Assembly: GCA_008080765.1 (NCBI GenBank) | Contig: SHMU01000006.1 | Location: forward strand, 1-47,102 | Direction: 5' to 3' | From: Promethearchaeota archaeon | Lineage (GTDB): Archaea > Asgardarchaeota > Lokiarchaeia > Sigyniarchaeales > SOKP01 | DNA: 47,102 nt | Part shown: positions 40,208 to 47,102 of the stretch, one piece after another | How positions within the stretch are numbered: the first letter of the stretch is position 1 | Layout of the letters: each line of letters begins with the position of its first letter | Notes under the pieces: model-generated | What the model saw: the letters and a program-made list of their open reading frames with translations, nothing else | Database searches by the model: none | Told to the model about the DNA's origin: nothing | Made by a program: the position numbers and the translations under genes

Positions 40208-40208
40208 A

Positions 40209-40230
40209 TTTTTTTTTATTTTTCTATTAT
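40209..40230 (+). terminator. oligo-T terminator after the giant gene
   Basis: A T9 run, then ATTTTTCTATTATTTT, begins directly after the TAG stop. This matches the U-rich intrinsic terminators of archaea, which need no hairpin. It suggests that the LRR gene 64 bp downstream has at least partly separate transcription. Confidence 0.5.
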
Positions 40231-40271
40231 TTTATAATAAGCATTATTTTATTGTAAATTAATATCAAATT

Positions 40272-41339
40272 ATGGAAAGAAAAGAAATTAATCATGAGGA
40301 TATAAGATTATTAGAATTATTAGAGATTGCTACTCAGAAAAAAGCCAAACAAATGTCAAGAATGTCTTCACGATTTTCTCTCACAAAGCATCACTTTGGT
40401 TTCTGTGTTTCTGATGGAGCTGTAACTGTTATATCATTCTATAATTTGAATCTAACATCCTTTCCGAGTCCAATTTTGGAATTTAAGAATCTCTCTCTCT
40501 TAGATTTAGAAGGAAATCCAAATGTTAAATTGCCTCCAGAATTATGCCATCTCAAATCACTTAAGGAATTACGATTAGCCTATAATAATTATGAGAATAT
40601 ACCATCTTTTTTTTCGAAATTCTCGTCTCTTGAGGTTTTAGATCTACATGGTAATAAATTATCTGAAATTCCTGCTCCTGTAAATAAATTAAATTCAATA
40701 AAATATTTATTCTTAAATAATAATTTAATAAATGATTTTGGTAACATTATACTTAATTGTTCAGCATTACAAGGTATATCTTTAAACCGTAATATGATTG
40801 CTCACTTTCCCCACTTATTATTAAAATGTATAAATTTAGAGTATCTTGATTTAGAATATAATAATATATCATCCATACCCTCTTCTATTAGCAGATTATC
40901 TTCTCTAGAAAGATTTTTACTCTCAGGAAATAATTTAAGATATTTGCCAGAAACTATTGGAGATTTAAGATTGCTTCAAATACTTACTGTAGGATCTAAT
41001 AGATTACATTCTCTCCCCTCTTCAATAGGGAACTTAACAAATTTAAAATACTTATCTGCACCTGCAAATATGCTAGAAACATTACCAGATACTATCGGGA
41101 ATTTACATAAATTAGATTCATTGATATTATCTAAAAATAATCTTAAAGAGTTGCCACCGAATCTAAATAAGCTTAGGGCGCTCTCATGTATAAATTTAGA
41201 TGGGAATCCAAACTTGAGATTAACATTGATACAAGAAAATTTCATAAAAGCGATTAAGAAGAATTATTGGCAGAAATGGTCTAAATCAGCAATTAAGAAA
41301 CTTAATAATATTCGGGATGATTTAGGCGAGTTTTCATAG
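40272..41339 (+). CDS. leucine-rich-repeat protein, cytosolic
   Basis: A 355-aa protein without signal peptide or membrane segment. After a Lys-rich N-terminal cap (about 1-50) it has 12 tandem repeats of 23 residues (about 52-325) on the scheme LxxLxLxxNxLxxLPxxIxxLxx, for example VLDLHGNKLSEIP and SLILSKNNLKELP. A basic, helical C-cap follows (KAIKKNYWQKWSKSAIKK). The LP-x-x-I spacing is the SDS22/Shoc2-like, Ras-group type of LRR that is common in eukaryotes and expanded in some Asgard archaea. Such proteins are scaffolds that bind other proteins; the partner here is unknown, and a small GTPase would be the obvious guess but none lies in the window. There is no clear Shine-Dalgarno before ATG 40272. 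Same strand as the giant gene, 64 bp after its stop. Confidence 0.9.
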   Translation: MERKEINHEDIRLLELLEIATQKKAKQMSRMSSRFSLTKHHFGFCVSDGAVTVISFYNLNLTSFPSPILEFKNLSLLDLEGNPNVKLPPELCHLKSLKELRLAYNNYENIPSFFSKFSSLEVLDLHGNKLSEIPAPVNKLNSIKYLFLNNNLINDFGNIILNCSALQGISLNRNMIAHFPHLLLKCINLEYLDLEYNNISSIPSSISRLSSLERFLLSGNNLRYLPETIGDLRLLQILTVGSNRLHSLPSSIGNLTNLKYLSAPANMLETLPDTIGNLHKLDSLILSKNNLKELPPNLNKLRALSCINLDGNPNLRLTLIQENFIKAIKKNYWQKWSKSAIKKLNNIRDDLGEFS

Positions 41340-41423
41340 TTAGATGAAAACTTGATTTGTTTTTCTTAAGATTTAAATAAAGTAAATATATATCTAATTT
41401 GCAAAATTAATATTATTATAACA

Positions 41424-41440
41424 AAAATAAAATATAATTG
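41424..41440 (+). promoter_or_regulatory. TATA-like box close to the zinc-ribbon start
   Basis: AAAATAAAATATAATTG lies 15-30 bp upstream of ATG 41454. The usual archaeal distance of about 25 bp from TATA to the start of transcription would put the 5' end at or next to the ATG, so the mRNA is probably leaderless. No Shine-Dalgarno is present between box and ATG. Confidence 0.4.
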
Positions 41441-41453
41441 GGCTGTTTGGGTA

Positions 41454-41732
41454 ATGGTAGAAAATTGGGACGGAAAGAGTTGCTCAGAGTGCGGAGGAAC
41501 TACATTCAGGCTTGTCCATGATGAGTGGATGAAGAGGATCTTCTCCTGGATCAAAGATCAATTAAAGATGTGCGAATCTTGTGGTGCAAAGTTTCTGGTA
41601 TGCGAAAACTGTGGAAATTTATATACACGTGTACATCCAGCATTAGAACAGTGGGAAGTCTCTGAAGAATGTCCCTCCTGTGGACATGTAGACCCAGATG
41701 TAAAAGCGTGGGATGGTGTATCCGCGCGGTAA
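41454..41732 (+). CDS. small double zinc-ribbon protein
   Basis: A 92-aa protein with four CxxC pairs: C10/C13 (CSEC), C40/C43 (CESC), C50/C53 (CENC) and C73/C76 (CPSC), enough for two zinc sites. It is acidic at the C-terminus and Trp-rich for its size, with no membrane segment. Zinc ribbons of this type usually bind nucleic acid or act as protein-interaction modules; the specific family is not recognised. Its base composition is clearly less AT-rich than its surroundings, and Cys codon pairs are intact, which supports a real gene despite the short length. It is preceded by a TATA-like box that predicts a leaderless transcript and is followed by an oligo-T tract. Confidence 0.85.
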   Translation: MVENWDGKSCSECGGTTFRLVHDEWMKRIFSWIKDQLKMCESCGAKFLVCENCGNLYTRVHPALEQWEVSEECPSCGHVDPDVKAWDGVSAR

Positions 41733-41740
41733 TATTTACA

Positions 41741-41757
41741 TTTTTTTTCTTATTTTT
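41741..41757 (+). terminator. oligo-T terminator after the zinc-ribbon gene
   Basis: T8, then CTTATTTTT, starts 9 bp after the stop codon, as in archaeal U-tract terminators. Confidence 0.45.
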
Positions 41758-41826
41758 AAAAAAGTTTATCTTAAAATTTGGAAATAATGATCTAAGTTTA
41801 TTTTTCCCTTACTAAAACAAAGACTT

Positions 41827-41884
41827 TTTCGTAGTTTCTCTCATACATGCACGAATGTAAGAGAAGATTTAAAGGTTTCGTAGT
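41827..41884 (+). repeat. hairpin flanked by 9-bp direct repeats
   Basis: TTTCGTAGT occurs at 41827-41835 and again at 41876-41884. Between them, TCTCATACAT (41839-41848) pairs with ATGTAAGAGA (41855-41864) around the loop GCACGA, with a single A-A mismatch. This could be a small structured RNA, a terminator-like element, or the scar of a tiny inverted-repeat insertion with target duplication. The rest of 41758-41994 shows nothing further except a tRNA-T-loop-like GTTCAAATC that does not fold as a tRNA. Confidence 0.35.
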
Positions 41885-41994
41885 AAAGTAGAAGCAGAAA
41901 AGTGCAAAAAAATACTCGGTACTGTTTAGGTGCTGGTAGTTCAAATCAGGAATATTAGTGTAACAATACATTAGAAATTTTTTATGAAGATGAG

Positions 41995-42177
41995 ATGTAT
42001 AATAATATTGAATTCCTCCCTCTAATTCTTGATTATTATAACTCTGAAATTAATGAACTCCCAACAACTTCAATCTCTTTTTTAGTAATTCTTTCAATTT
42101 GCATCCTATCATTATTATTATTCTTCATAAGAAAAAATCGTAAATTCACTATAGAGAAGGTTATAATAAAATATTAA
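41995..42177 (+). CDS. orphan membrane-anchor ORF, possible gene remnant
   Basis: A 60-aa frame with a short polar N-terminus, one transmembrane segment (residues about 26-46, SISFLVILSICILSLLLFFI) and a basic tail RKNRK. This is what the C-terminal anchor of a surface protein looks like, detached from any ectodomain. The frame stays open 12 codons upstream of ATG before a stop, which fits decay of a longer gene, although a genuine small membrane protein is also possible. The segment LPTTS just before the hydrophobic stretch resembles a sortase motif but has Ser instead of Gly. It converges on the large anchored protein, 42 bp between stops. Confidence 0.4.
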   Translation: MYNNIEFLPLILDYYNSEINELPTTSISFLVILSICILSLLLFFIRKNRKFTIEKVIIKY

Positions 42178-42183
42178 GAATAG

Positions 42184-42210
42184 AAAAAAATAAAAAAACA
42201 AGAAAAAAAA
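42184..42210 (-). terminator. oligo-T terminator for the 1,423-aa protein gene
   Basis: Three A runs (A7, A7, A8) on the plus strand read as U tracts on the minus strand, starting about 10 bp after the stop of the gene that ends at 42220. Confidence 0.45.
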
Positions 42211-42219
42211 TTTAAGAAA

Positions 42220-45200
42220 TTAATTATATTTATGTTTTTTCTTCAACAGAGTTGTATATCCAATAACACCAAGCGGTAGGGCAATCAATGTAATTAATAG
42301 TATAAACAGAGACGAGTTTTTACTTGAGAATCCTAAATTTTCTCCGCTATTTGAAGGATTTTTGCTTGGCACAAAAAATGGAGAAAATGGTGAGAGCAAA
42401 GGAATATTATACATAAATTGTGAAATTCCGATACTACAATCTGTCAAGTTTATTCCATCATTAACATAAACCTCAACTCGATAATTACCAGAGATCCTAA
42501 GTTCGAAATTTCCTTTAAATTTTGTATAATCGGAAAACTCTTGCTTTTGCATAAGTATCGTTTCTAAAAACTCTCCATTGTGATAAATATTCGCGTATAC
42601 CGTTCCATCGTATAAAGGTCTATCTCCCAATGCAGAAGTTATAGACGCTGAAATCTCTATCTCTCGATTACTAGAAGTGCCCGAAATGGAAAAATCTGTA
42701 TTTAATTCATAACTCGTGCTAAATGAAATAGGATATTCTGCAACTTTATCTAAGTTCTCATACACGCATATATTTGCATAAATCATCGGAAAATTGTTCG
42801 ATTCTAAAGGTACGTGAGCATTATATTCGTAGCTTCCGTTAAACAAACGCTCGAAAGTATGAATTCCCAGTTGTTCACTTTCAATTTTAACCGTAGCATA
42901 GGATCCTAATTCTTCCAAGACAATATTGCATATTGATACTGAAATCTGATTTTCTCCTTCTAATAATATTTCAGGGCTCATATCTATTTCGTAGCGGTAC
43001 TCATCTTCAGTTGCCATTTCTGTTAGCCATCTCAGAACTTCAAAACTCATAGATATATGATTAGGAGTTAAGTATAATTTATTTTCCATTTCACTATATA
43101 TATTATGAATTAAAGTGTGCGTTTTATCCGTGTCAAATTGAATCTTGAGATTTAACAATTGGTCAATTTTATAGCAATAATAAATATTTTCGATATTTAT
43201 ATAATCCATAGTTTGAATAACAAAGTTCTCAATCTTTTGATCATTCAAATTGTATTCCTCAAGTATTTTCGATGTTTTAATTGCATAATATGTATTCTTA
43301 AGCACTATTTCAGATATTTCGGAATATTCAGGTTCATAATATTGTAAATCAACATATTCTAAAATATTTCTGAAAATATAGACATTAATAGCATTTAAAT
43401 CTATATTCGCATCGGAAAGCTCTCCCAATCCCAAATAATCCATAAGAAAATCAATAGTTTTTACTGCAAAATAGGTTTGCTCGAAGAAAACCATTTTTTC
43501 TTGATCATCAATAGGTCGTTCTGTCCAATATTCAAACGGTAAAAATGCTCCGAAGTAATTTGATTGTGGATCAAGTATCTGACAGTGTTCGATACTTTCT
43601 AATAATTTTGTAAGATTATTGGAAAACGCAAAATCGTCTAATTTAAAAAGCTTCTCTAAAGATAGCAAGGCTTCATAAGTAAACTTATGGTTAACCATAT
43701 AATCAATCTGCTCAATATAATCATGCATACCTATATTAAAAAATTCTACGGGAGGCACTCGGAAGAGTTCACAGGAATGTGAATCATCTATATATCCATA
43801 AAAGCCCTTGTATTCATTTCCCTGTAAATCATAATATGCTTCAGAAATGGATTCATACAGCTCATTTAACTGAAGATCGCTAATTCGCTCATATCTCCAG
43901 AAAGACTCTACAATGGCATAAATTTGCTCCAATTTTGTATATTCTCGTGAAATGATGCTATACCCATTCCCACTTTTGAATAAATCCATTGCATTAGCGA
44001 TATCCTGCGTATCTTCAGCACCTAAATCATTTAGCCTCGAACAACTCAATAAAGACCTAATAATTTGAAATGTATCGATCAATTCGTAAAAACCAAAAGT
44101 AGGGGAAGAATCCCAAATCCCCAAGCTATTTCTATTAGAAAGAAGAAATTCTAATACTGTTGCTTCATTTATACCAGAAAATTCCGTTAAAATAGATAAT
44201 TCTAAGCCAATAGCAGTCGCACTATAGAGAGAATAATTATTGTACGGAGCAAGTTCTACACATTCGAAATATCCCTCTGTATCATGATATGCATTATCTA
44301 AAAACGAATGGAATGCGTCCACATTAATAACCTCCCACATATCAAATATATCTAAGGTATTCAAAGCATAATAACTAGAAATCATATTGGGACCAAAAAT
44401 TCTCAGAGAATGATAATCTGGATCTTGGTCATTTTCAAAAGATCCGTAGAAATCAAGAATCGGATCAAGATTCTGAAGACTTTCGATGAAGGAGATAATT
44501 TGTGTCTTCTGTATGCTATAACTCATCCACGAATCCATTAATAGATTCAAGGTTTTAACCGCAAAGTATGTATTATCTAAAGTTGCCACATTAAAATATT
44601 GATGGAGAGACTCATTATATTGTTGCCCTATAAATCCGCCTTCTGTTGTATCAAAACAATCCCAAATAAAATCAATGAAATCTTGTATCTGAGGCTCGAT
44701 CAAGTCTAATTTCCCAATTAATTCTAAAGATAAGATTGCATAACAATTTACTTCCAATAATGAATTTAGGATAGAGAAATCTAGCTCGAAATCCGTATCA
44801 AGATATCTTTCAGCATAAGTATCAATAAATAATCCCATAGTATCATCGAAATAACTCATGATTATATCTGCCATTTCCTCAGGGTTAATAAGTGTTAATT
44901 GTTCTGTTACATTTAAAATTGAGAGTACATAATATACTCCTTGAAGAGAAGACTCATAATAAGACGGAAAATACCCATAGGTTGCATATTCATCCAGATA
45001 GTAAGCAAATAACTCATCTATTATATCGGAGGTTTGCGTTCCAATGTCTTGCACCGAAATTTTGATGACACAGCTCCTTTCATATCCTAATGTATCATTA
45101 ACATGAATTGTAAACCAATAGTCACCTACAAGAAGAACTGATGTATTAGTTATAATACCTTCATTATTGATTGTAAAACAACTTGTTCCTGTTAGCCAAT

Positions 45201-46491
45201 ACTGATCGATTCCCGAAGGATCAAATGCGTTCACATCATACATAAAGGAGTATCCAAATTTTATAAATTGATCTCTTGGCATTTGAACCCAAGTAGGAGG
45301 AGCGGAGTCTTCTCCAAAATATACAGATAATGTTTCATCATCATAGTTTGCGGTCACAATATCATTATATCCATCATTGTTGATATCCCCTACTCCTATA
45401 TCCTCCGGGGACTCACCTACTGATCGTATAATCTGAGGATTCCAATCCTGAATAGTGTCATTCCAAAGTAGAATTGAAATTGTATCATCCATGTTATTTG
45501 GAGTAACAATATCGTTTAATCCATCATCATTTACATCATCGAGCGCAACGCTTTTTGGATCATTGCCAACTTCACGAAAACAACACGGATTCCAGTCATC
45601 AAGTATAGTATTCCATGTCATAATGGATACTTGATCTTCAATTGCAATTATTATATCATTATACTCATCATTATTGGCATCTCCAATACATATTGATTCC
45701 GGTCCATTTCCCGTGGCTTTATCAATAGGCAAATTCCATTCTTGAGTTAGATCATTCCAAGTAAAGATAGAAATTGTAGAGAATAAAGAATTAACCACCA
45801 CAATTTCGTTAAGACCATCATTGTTCACATCCCCTACCTTAACATCTAAGGGACCACTTCCCACAGGGAGATCAATAGCTGGATTCCACCCTTGAGCTAC
45901 TTCATTCCAAACTGATACCGTAAGAGAATGAAGCATAAAATTAATGGTTACAATATCATTATACCCATCATTGTTGGCATCTCCAATTACAATAGTATCT
46001 GCCACCACACCCTCATGAGTTAGTGCGGGGTTCCATTCAGAGGAAGTTTCATTCCAACAAAAGATGTTGAGGTCACTCAAAAAATTTCCCACTACGATAT
46101 CATTATAATTATCGTTATTTACATCGCCCACGGCTCCGCAACATGGGAATAAGCCTCCGACCCCGTATAAAAGAGGATTCCAATCTTGAATAGAATCATT
46201 CCAAGTAACAAGCGTAAACGGAAAACTCAACGAGCTTATAACAAAAATATCATCTATATCATCATTATTTACATCTTCGATGATGACTTCGGAAGGACAT
46301 CCCCCTATTTCTATTACTTGTTGATTGCTCCATTCTCCAGAAGCTTCATAAAGAGTTGAAGAAAAGTTTTTTATCCCTTGATTTTTCAATTCTGTATTTT
46401 TTGTCGGCATATTAGACTCGGAAAATAAAATTGAAACACTTAGCACTGCTAATAATACCAAAAAAATTACTCTAATGTATCTATTATTCAT
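42220..46491 (-). CDS. anchored surface protein: FG-GAP propeller plus alpha/alpha-toroid repeats
   Basis: A 1,423-aa exported protein. Residues 1-24 are a signal peptide (IFLVLLAVLSVSILF). Residues about 65-395 hold seven FG-GAP/VCBS repeats with DxNNDGxND calcium loops at 73, 123, 171, 221, 271, 319 and 369, a near-exact 50-residue period that predicts a closed seven-bladed propeller. Residues 398-482 form a cadherin-like/CADG domain (FDPSGIDQYWL..VNDTLGYERS). Residues about 485-1,090 are helical repeats with the prenyltransferase-like signatures YYALNTL, YFAVKTL and DTEGGF, arranged as alpha/alpha-toroid units. About 1,100-1,370 are Ig-like sandwiches; a transmembrane helix at about 1,393-1,412 and the tail KKKHKYN anchor it. 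Known propeller-toroid proteins bind ligands; enzymatic prenyl transfer is unlikely for an extracellular protein lacking visible zinc ligands. Many sequons throughout the ectodomain. Confidence 0.9.
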   Translation of the reverse strand: MNNRYIRVIFLVLLAVLSVSILFSESNMPTKNTELKNQGIKNFSSTLYEASGEWSNQQVIEIGGCPSEVIIEDVNNDDIDDIFVISSLSFPFTLVTWNDSIQDWNPLLYGVGGLFPCCGAVGDVNNDNYNDIVVGNFLSDLNIFCWNETSSEWNPALTHEGVVADTIVIGDANNDGYNDIVTINFMLHSLTVSVWNEVAQGWNPAIDLPVGSGPLDVKVGDVNNDGLNEIVVVNSLFSTISIFTWNDLTQEWNLPIDKATGNGPESICIGDANNDEYNDIIIAIEDQVSIMTWNTILDDWNPCCFREVGNDPKSVALDDVNDDGLNDIVTPNNMDDTISILLWNDTIQDWNPQIIRSVGESPEDIGVGDINNDGYNDIVTANYDDETLSVYFGEDSAPPTWVQMPRDQFIKFGYSFMYDVNAFDPSGIDQYWLTGTSCFTINNEGIITNTSVLLVGDYWFTIHVNDTLGYERSCVIKISVQDIGTQTSDIIDELFAYYLDEYATYGYFPSYYESSLQGVYYVLSILNVTEQLTLINPEEMADIIMSYFDDTMGLFIDTYAERYLDTDFELDFSILNSLLEVNCYAILSLELIGKLDLIEPQIQDFIDFIWDCFDTTEGGFIGQQYNESLHQYFNVATLDNTYFAVKTLNLLMDSWMSYSIQKTQIISFIESLQNLDPILDFYGSFENDQDPDYHSLRIFGPNMISSYYALNTLDIFDMWEVINVDAFHSFLDNAYHDTEGYFECVELAPYNNYSLYSATAIGLELSILTEFSGINEATVLEFLLSNRNSLGIWDSSPTFGFYELIDTFQIIRSLLSCSRLNDLGAEDTQDIANAMDLFKSGNGYSIISREYTKLEQIYAIVESFWRYERISDLQLNELYESISEAYYDLQGNEYKGFYGYIDDSHSCELFRVPPVEFFNIGMHDYIEQIDYMVNHKFTYEALLSLEKLFKLDDFAFSNNLTKLLESIEHCQILDPQSNYFGAFLPFEYWTERPIDDQEKMVFFEQTYFAVKTIDFLMDYLGLGELSDANIDLNAINVYIFRNILEYVDLQYYEPEYSEISEIVLKNTYYAIKTSKILEEYNLNDQKIENFVIQTMDYINIENIYYCYKIDQLLNLKIQFDTDKTHTLIHNIYSEMENKLYLTPNHISMSFEVLRWLTEMATEDEYRYEIDMSPEILLEGENQISVSICNIVLEELGSYATVKIESEQLGIHTFERLFNGSYEYNAHVPLESNNFPMIYANICVYENLDKVAEYPISFSTSYELNTDFSISGTSSNREIEISASITSALGDRPLYDGTVYANIYHNGEFLETILMQKQEFSDYTKFKGNFELRISGNYRVEVYVNDGINLTDCSIGISQFMYNIPLLSPFSPFFVPSKNPSNSGENLGFSSKNSSLFILLITLIALPLGVIGYTTLLKKKHKYN
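45307..46299 (-). repeat. seven tandem FG-GAP repeat units at DNA and protein level
   Basis: Units of 144-150 bp. The plus strand shows recurring near-identical blocks such as ATCATTATACCCATCATTG (about 45957) with close copies at about 45362 and 45652. Similarity at the DNA level suggests recent or gene-converted duplication, in contrast to the old repeats of the giant gene. Confidence 0.75.
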
Positions 46492-46537
46492 TTTGCAAAT
46501 GCTTTTTGATTGAATTAGAAGTGATTATCTTTTAGCC

Positions 46538-46547
46538 TATTTAAATA
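46538..46547 (-). promoter_or_regulatory. candidate TATA box for the 1,423-aa protein gene
   Basis: The palindromic TATTTAAATA lies 47 bp upstream of the start codon at 46491. With usual archaeal spacing the leader would be about 20 nt. No Shine-Dalgarno is visible before the ATG. Confidence 0.35.
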
Positions 46548-47102
46548 AAAAAATAATTTTGAAGCATATTTGATGTAAATGATCTATAAACTTCTGAAGG
46601 GTTATTTTACTGACTATGAACTAAGGGATGGGGTTGATATTGATAATAATCACTAAATGAGATAACAAGAAGAAATTCTAAAGAGAATCTTCTTTAAATT
46701 TCTATAAGTTATTGATAGTAGAGTTTGAAGCATGAAAGACAGTAATTTCGTTTATTTTTATTCATTTAATAAATGATTATAGAAATTGATTAAAAATATA
46801 AAAAAATGTTTAGAGAGAAGAACTTAAAAATCCTAAAATACCTATAGTAAGATGTTATTTTTAAAAAAAAGGAGGGAAAAACAAATAAGGTTCCAATACA
46901 GAAAAAAAAAGGTTTGTCAGGCGATTTGCATTCTATATAGATGTGGGAACCTATTTGATTGTGTGCAAGATAATGACATTTTTATTGTTTATAAAAAAAG
47001 ACAGTATTTGAATTTTCTAATTTATAAAAGACTGTTGATAAAATATGAGAAGCTTTCCATATTAATTTTCGTATAGTAATCGCCTCAAACTAATGCAGTC
47101 TT
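46548..47102. other. right-end intergenic region, about 555 bp
   Basis: AT-rich DNA with no supported gene. The 74-codon frame at 46852 is Lys/Arg/Tyr/Ile-rich with no coding character. A GGAGGG at 46871-46876 looks like a Shine-Dalgarno but has no start codon at a usable distance. Confidence 0.5.

Noticed and set aside
32774-40204. Rhs/YD repeats, HINT peptidase or known toxin motif in the giant protein's end
   Set aside because: I looked for YD-repeat strings, a Cys-led HINT start and typical nuclease or deaminase motifs and found none that were convincing.
40976-41554. Minus-strand ORFs at 40976-41245 and 41366-41554
   Set aside because: Antisense shadows of the LRR repeats and of the four-CxxC zinc-ribbon gene.
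41925-41965. tRNA-like segment with GGTAGTTCAAATC
   Set aside because: The T-loop-like motif is present but the flanking bases do not form the 5-bp T stem, and no acceptor, D or anticodon arms can be drawn around it.
41995-42177. Sortase signal (LPTTS before the membrane segment)
   Set aside because: The fifth residue is Ser instead of Gly, the ORF has no ectodomain, and no sortase gene is visible; more likely a simple anchor.
43159-43347. 62-aa plus-strand ORF
   Set aside because: Antisense to the toroid region of the 1,423-aa surface protein; hydrophobic composition results from reverse reading of AT-rich codons.
46852-47076. 74-aa ORF at the right end
   Set aside because: Composition dominated by Lys, Arg, Tyr and Ile, no domain or membrane pattern, no usable ribosome-binding site; typical chance frame in AT-rich DNA.
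1-47102. CRISPR arrays, rRNA genes, insertion sequences or integrase attachment sites
   Set aside because: No regularly spaced identical repeats, no conserved rRNA segments, no transposase or integrase ORF, and no terminal inverted repeats were seen.

Overview
The window is very AT-rich (roughly 30% G+C by eye). It has no rRNA, tRNA, CRISPR array or recognisable mobile element, and it uses the standard genetic code. Several things point to an archaeon, most plausibly an Asgard (Lokiarchaeia-like) lineage: TATA-like boxes matching the archaeal consensus, oligo-T run-out regions after genes, weak or absent Shine-Dalgarno sites, surface proteins with a signal peptide and one C-terminal membrane anchor with a short basic tail, dense N-glycosylation sequons in the exported proteins, and a 23-residue-type LRR protein. 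This placement is inference; no phylogenetic marker gene is present.

Left block (1-4.0 kb): a DUF4145/HEPN-like protein (+) converges on a two-gene minus-strand pair, an HExxH zincin-like protein followed by a PIN-domain nuclease with a C-terminal beta domain. This resembles a small conflict or RNA-cleavage locus. A small membrane-anchored surface protein (4190-4948, -) is divergent to the centrepiece of the window.

Centre (5.6-40.2 kb): one uninterrupted ORF of 11,494 codons (about 1.3 MDa). It starts with a signal peptide and continues through about 9,000 residues of beta-rich, sequon-rich extracellular modules: an Ig-like domain, LamG, more Ig-like domains, an FG-GAP-like segment, jelly-roll repeats, DNRLRE, a CBM4_9-like domain, and a long family of tail-fibre-like beta repeats. 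DxDxDG calcium loops then lead into a roughly 2,480-residue C-terminal module with hydrophobic helices and a Lys-rich helical end of unknown function. My most striking observation is that by hand scan this whole module (residues 9,018-11,494) has no N-X-S/T sequon (only N-P-S). The preceding exported region is full of them, and the ordinary cytosolic proteins in this window carry about one per 120 residues. The overall layout (exported stalk, pre-toxin-like hydrophobic segment, distinct C-terminal domain) recalls polymorphic toxins or giant adhesin-effectors, but I recognise no known toxin or enzyme fold. A possible 35-aa ORF ends 2 nt before the giant start codon and contains its ribosome-binding site.

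Right block (40.2-47.1 kb): a 12-repeat LRR protein follows the giant gene on the same strand, then a four-CxxC zinc-ribbon protein that may be leaderless. Next come a short region with a hairpin between 9-bp direct repeats and an orphan membrane-anchor ORF. Convergent to these is a 1,423-aa anchored surface protein with a seven-bladed FG-GAP propeller, a cadherin-like domain, alpha/alpha-toroid (prenyltransferase-like) repeats and Ig-like domains. The last 0.6 kb holds nothing I can support beyond that gene's promoter.

Taken together, the window is dominated by cell-surface machinery: three exported proteins, two of them anchored and one without an obvious C-terminal anchor.
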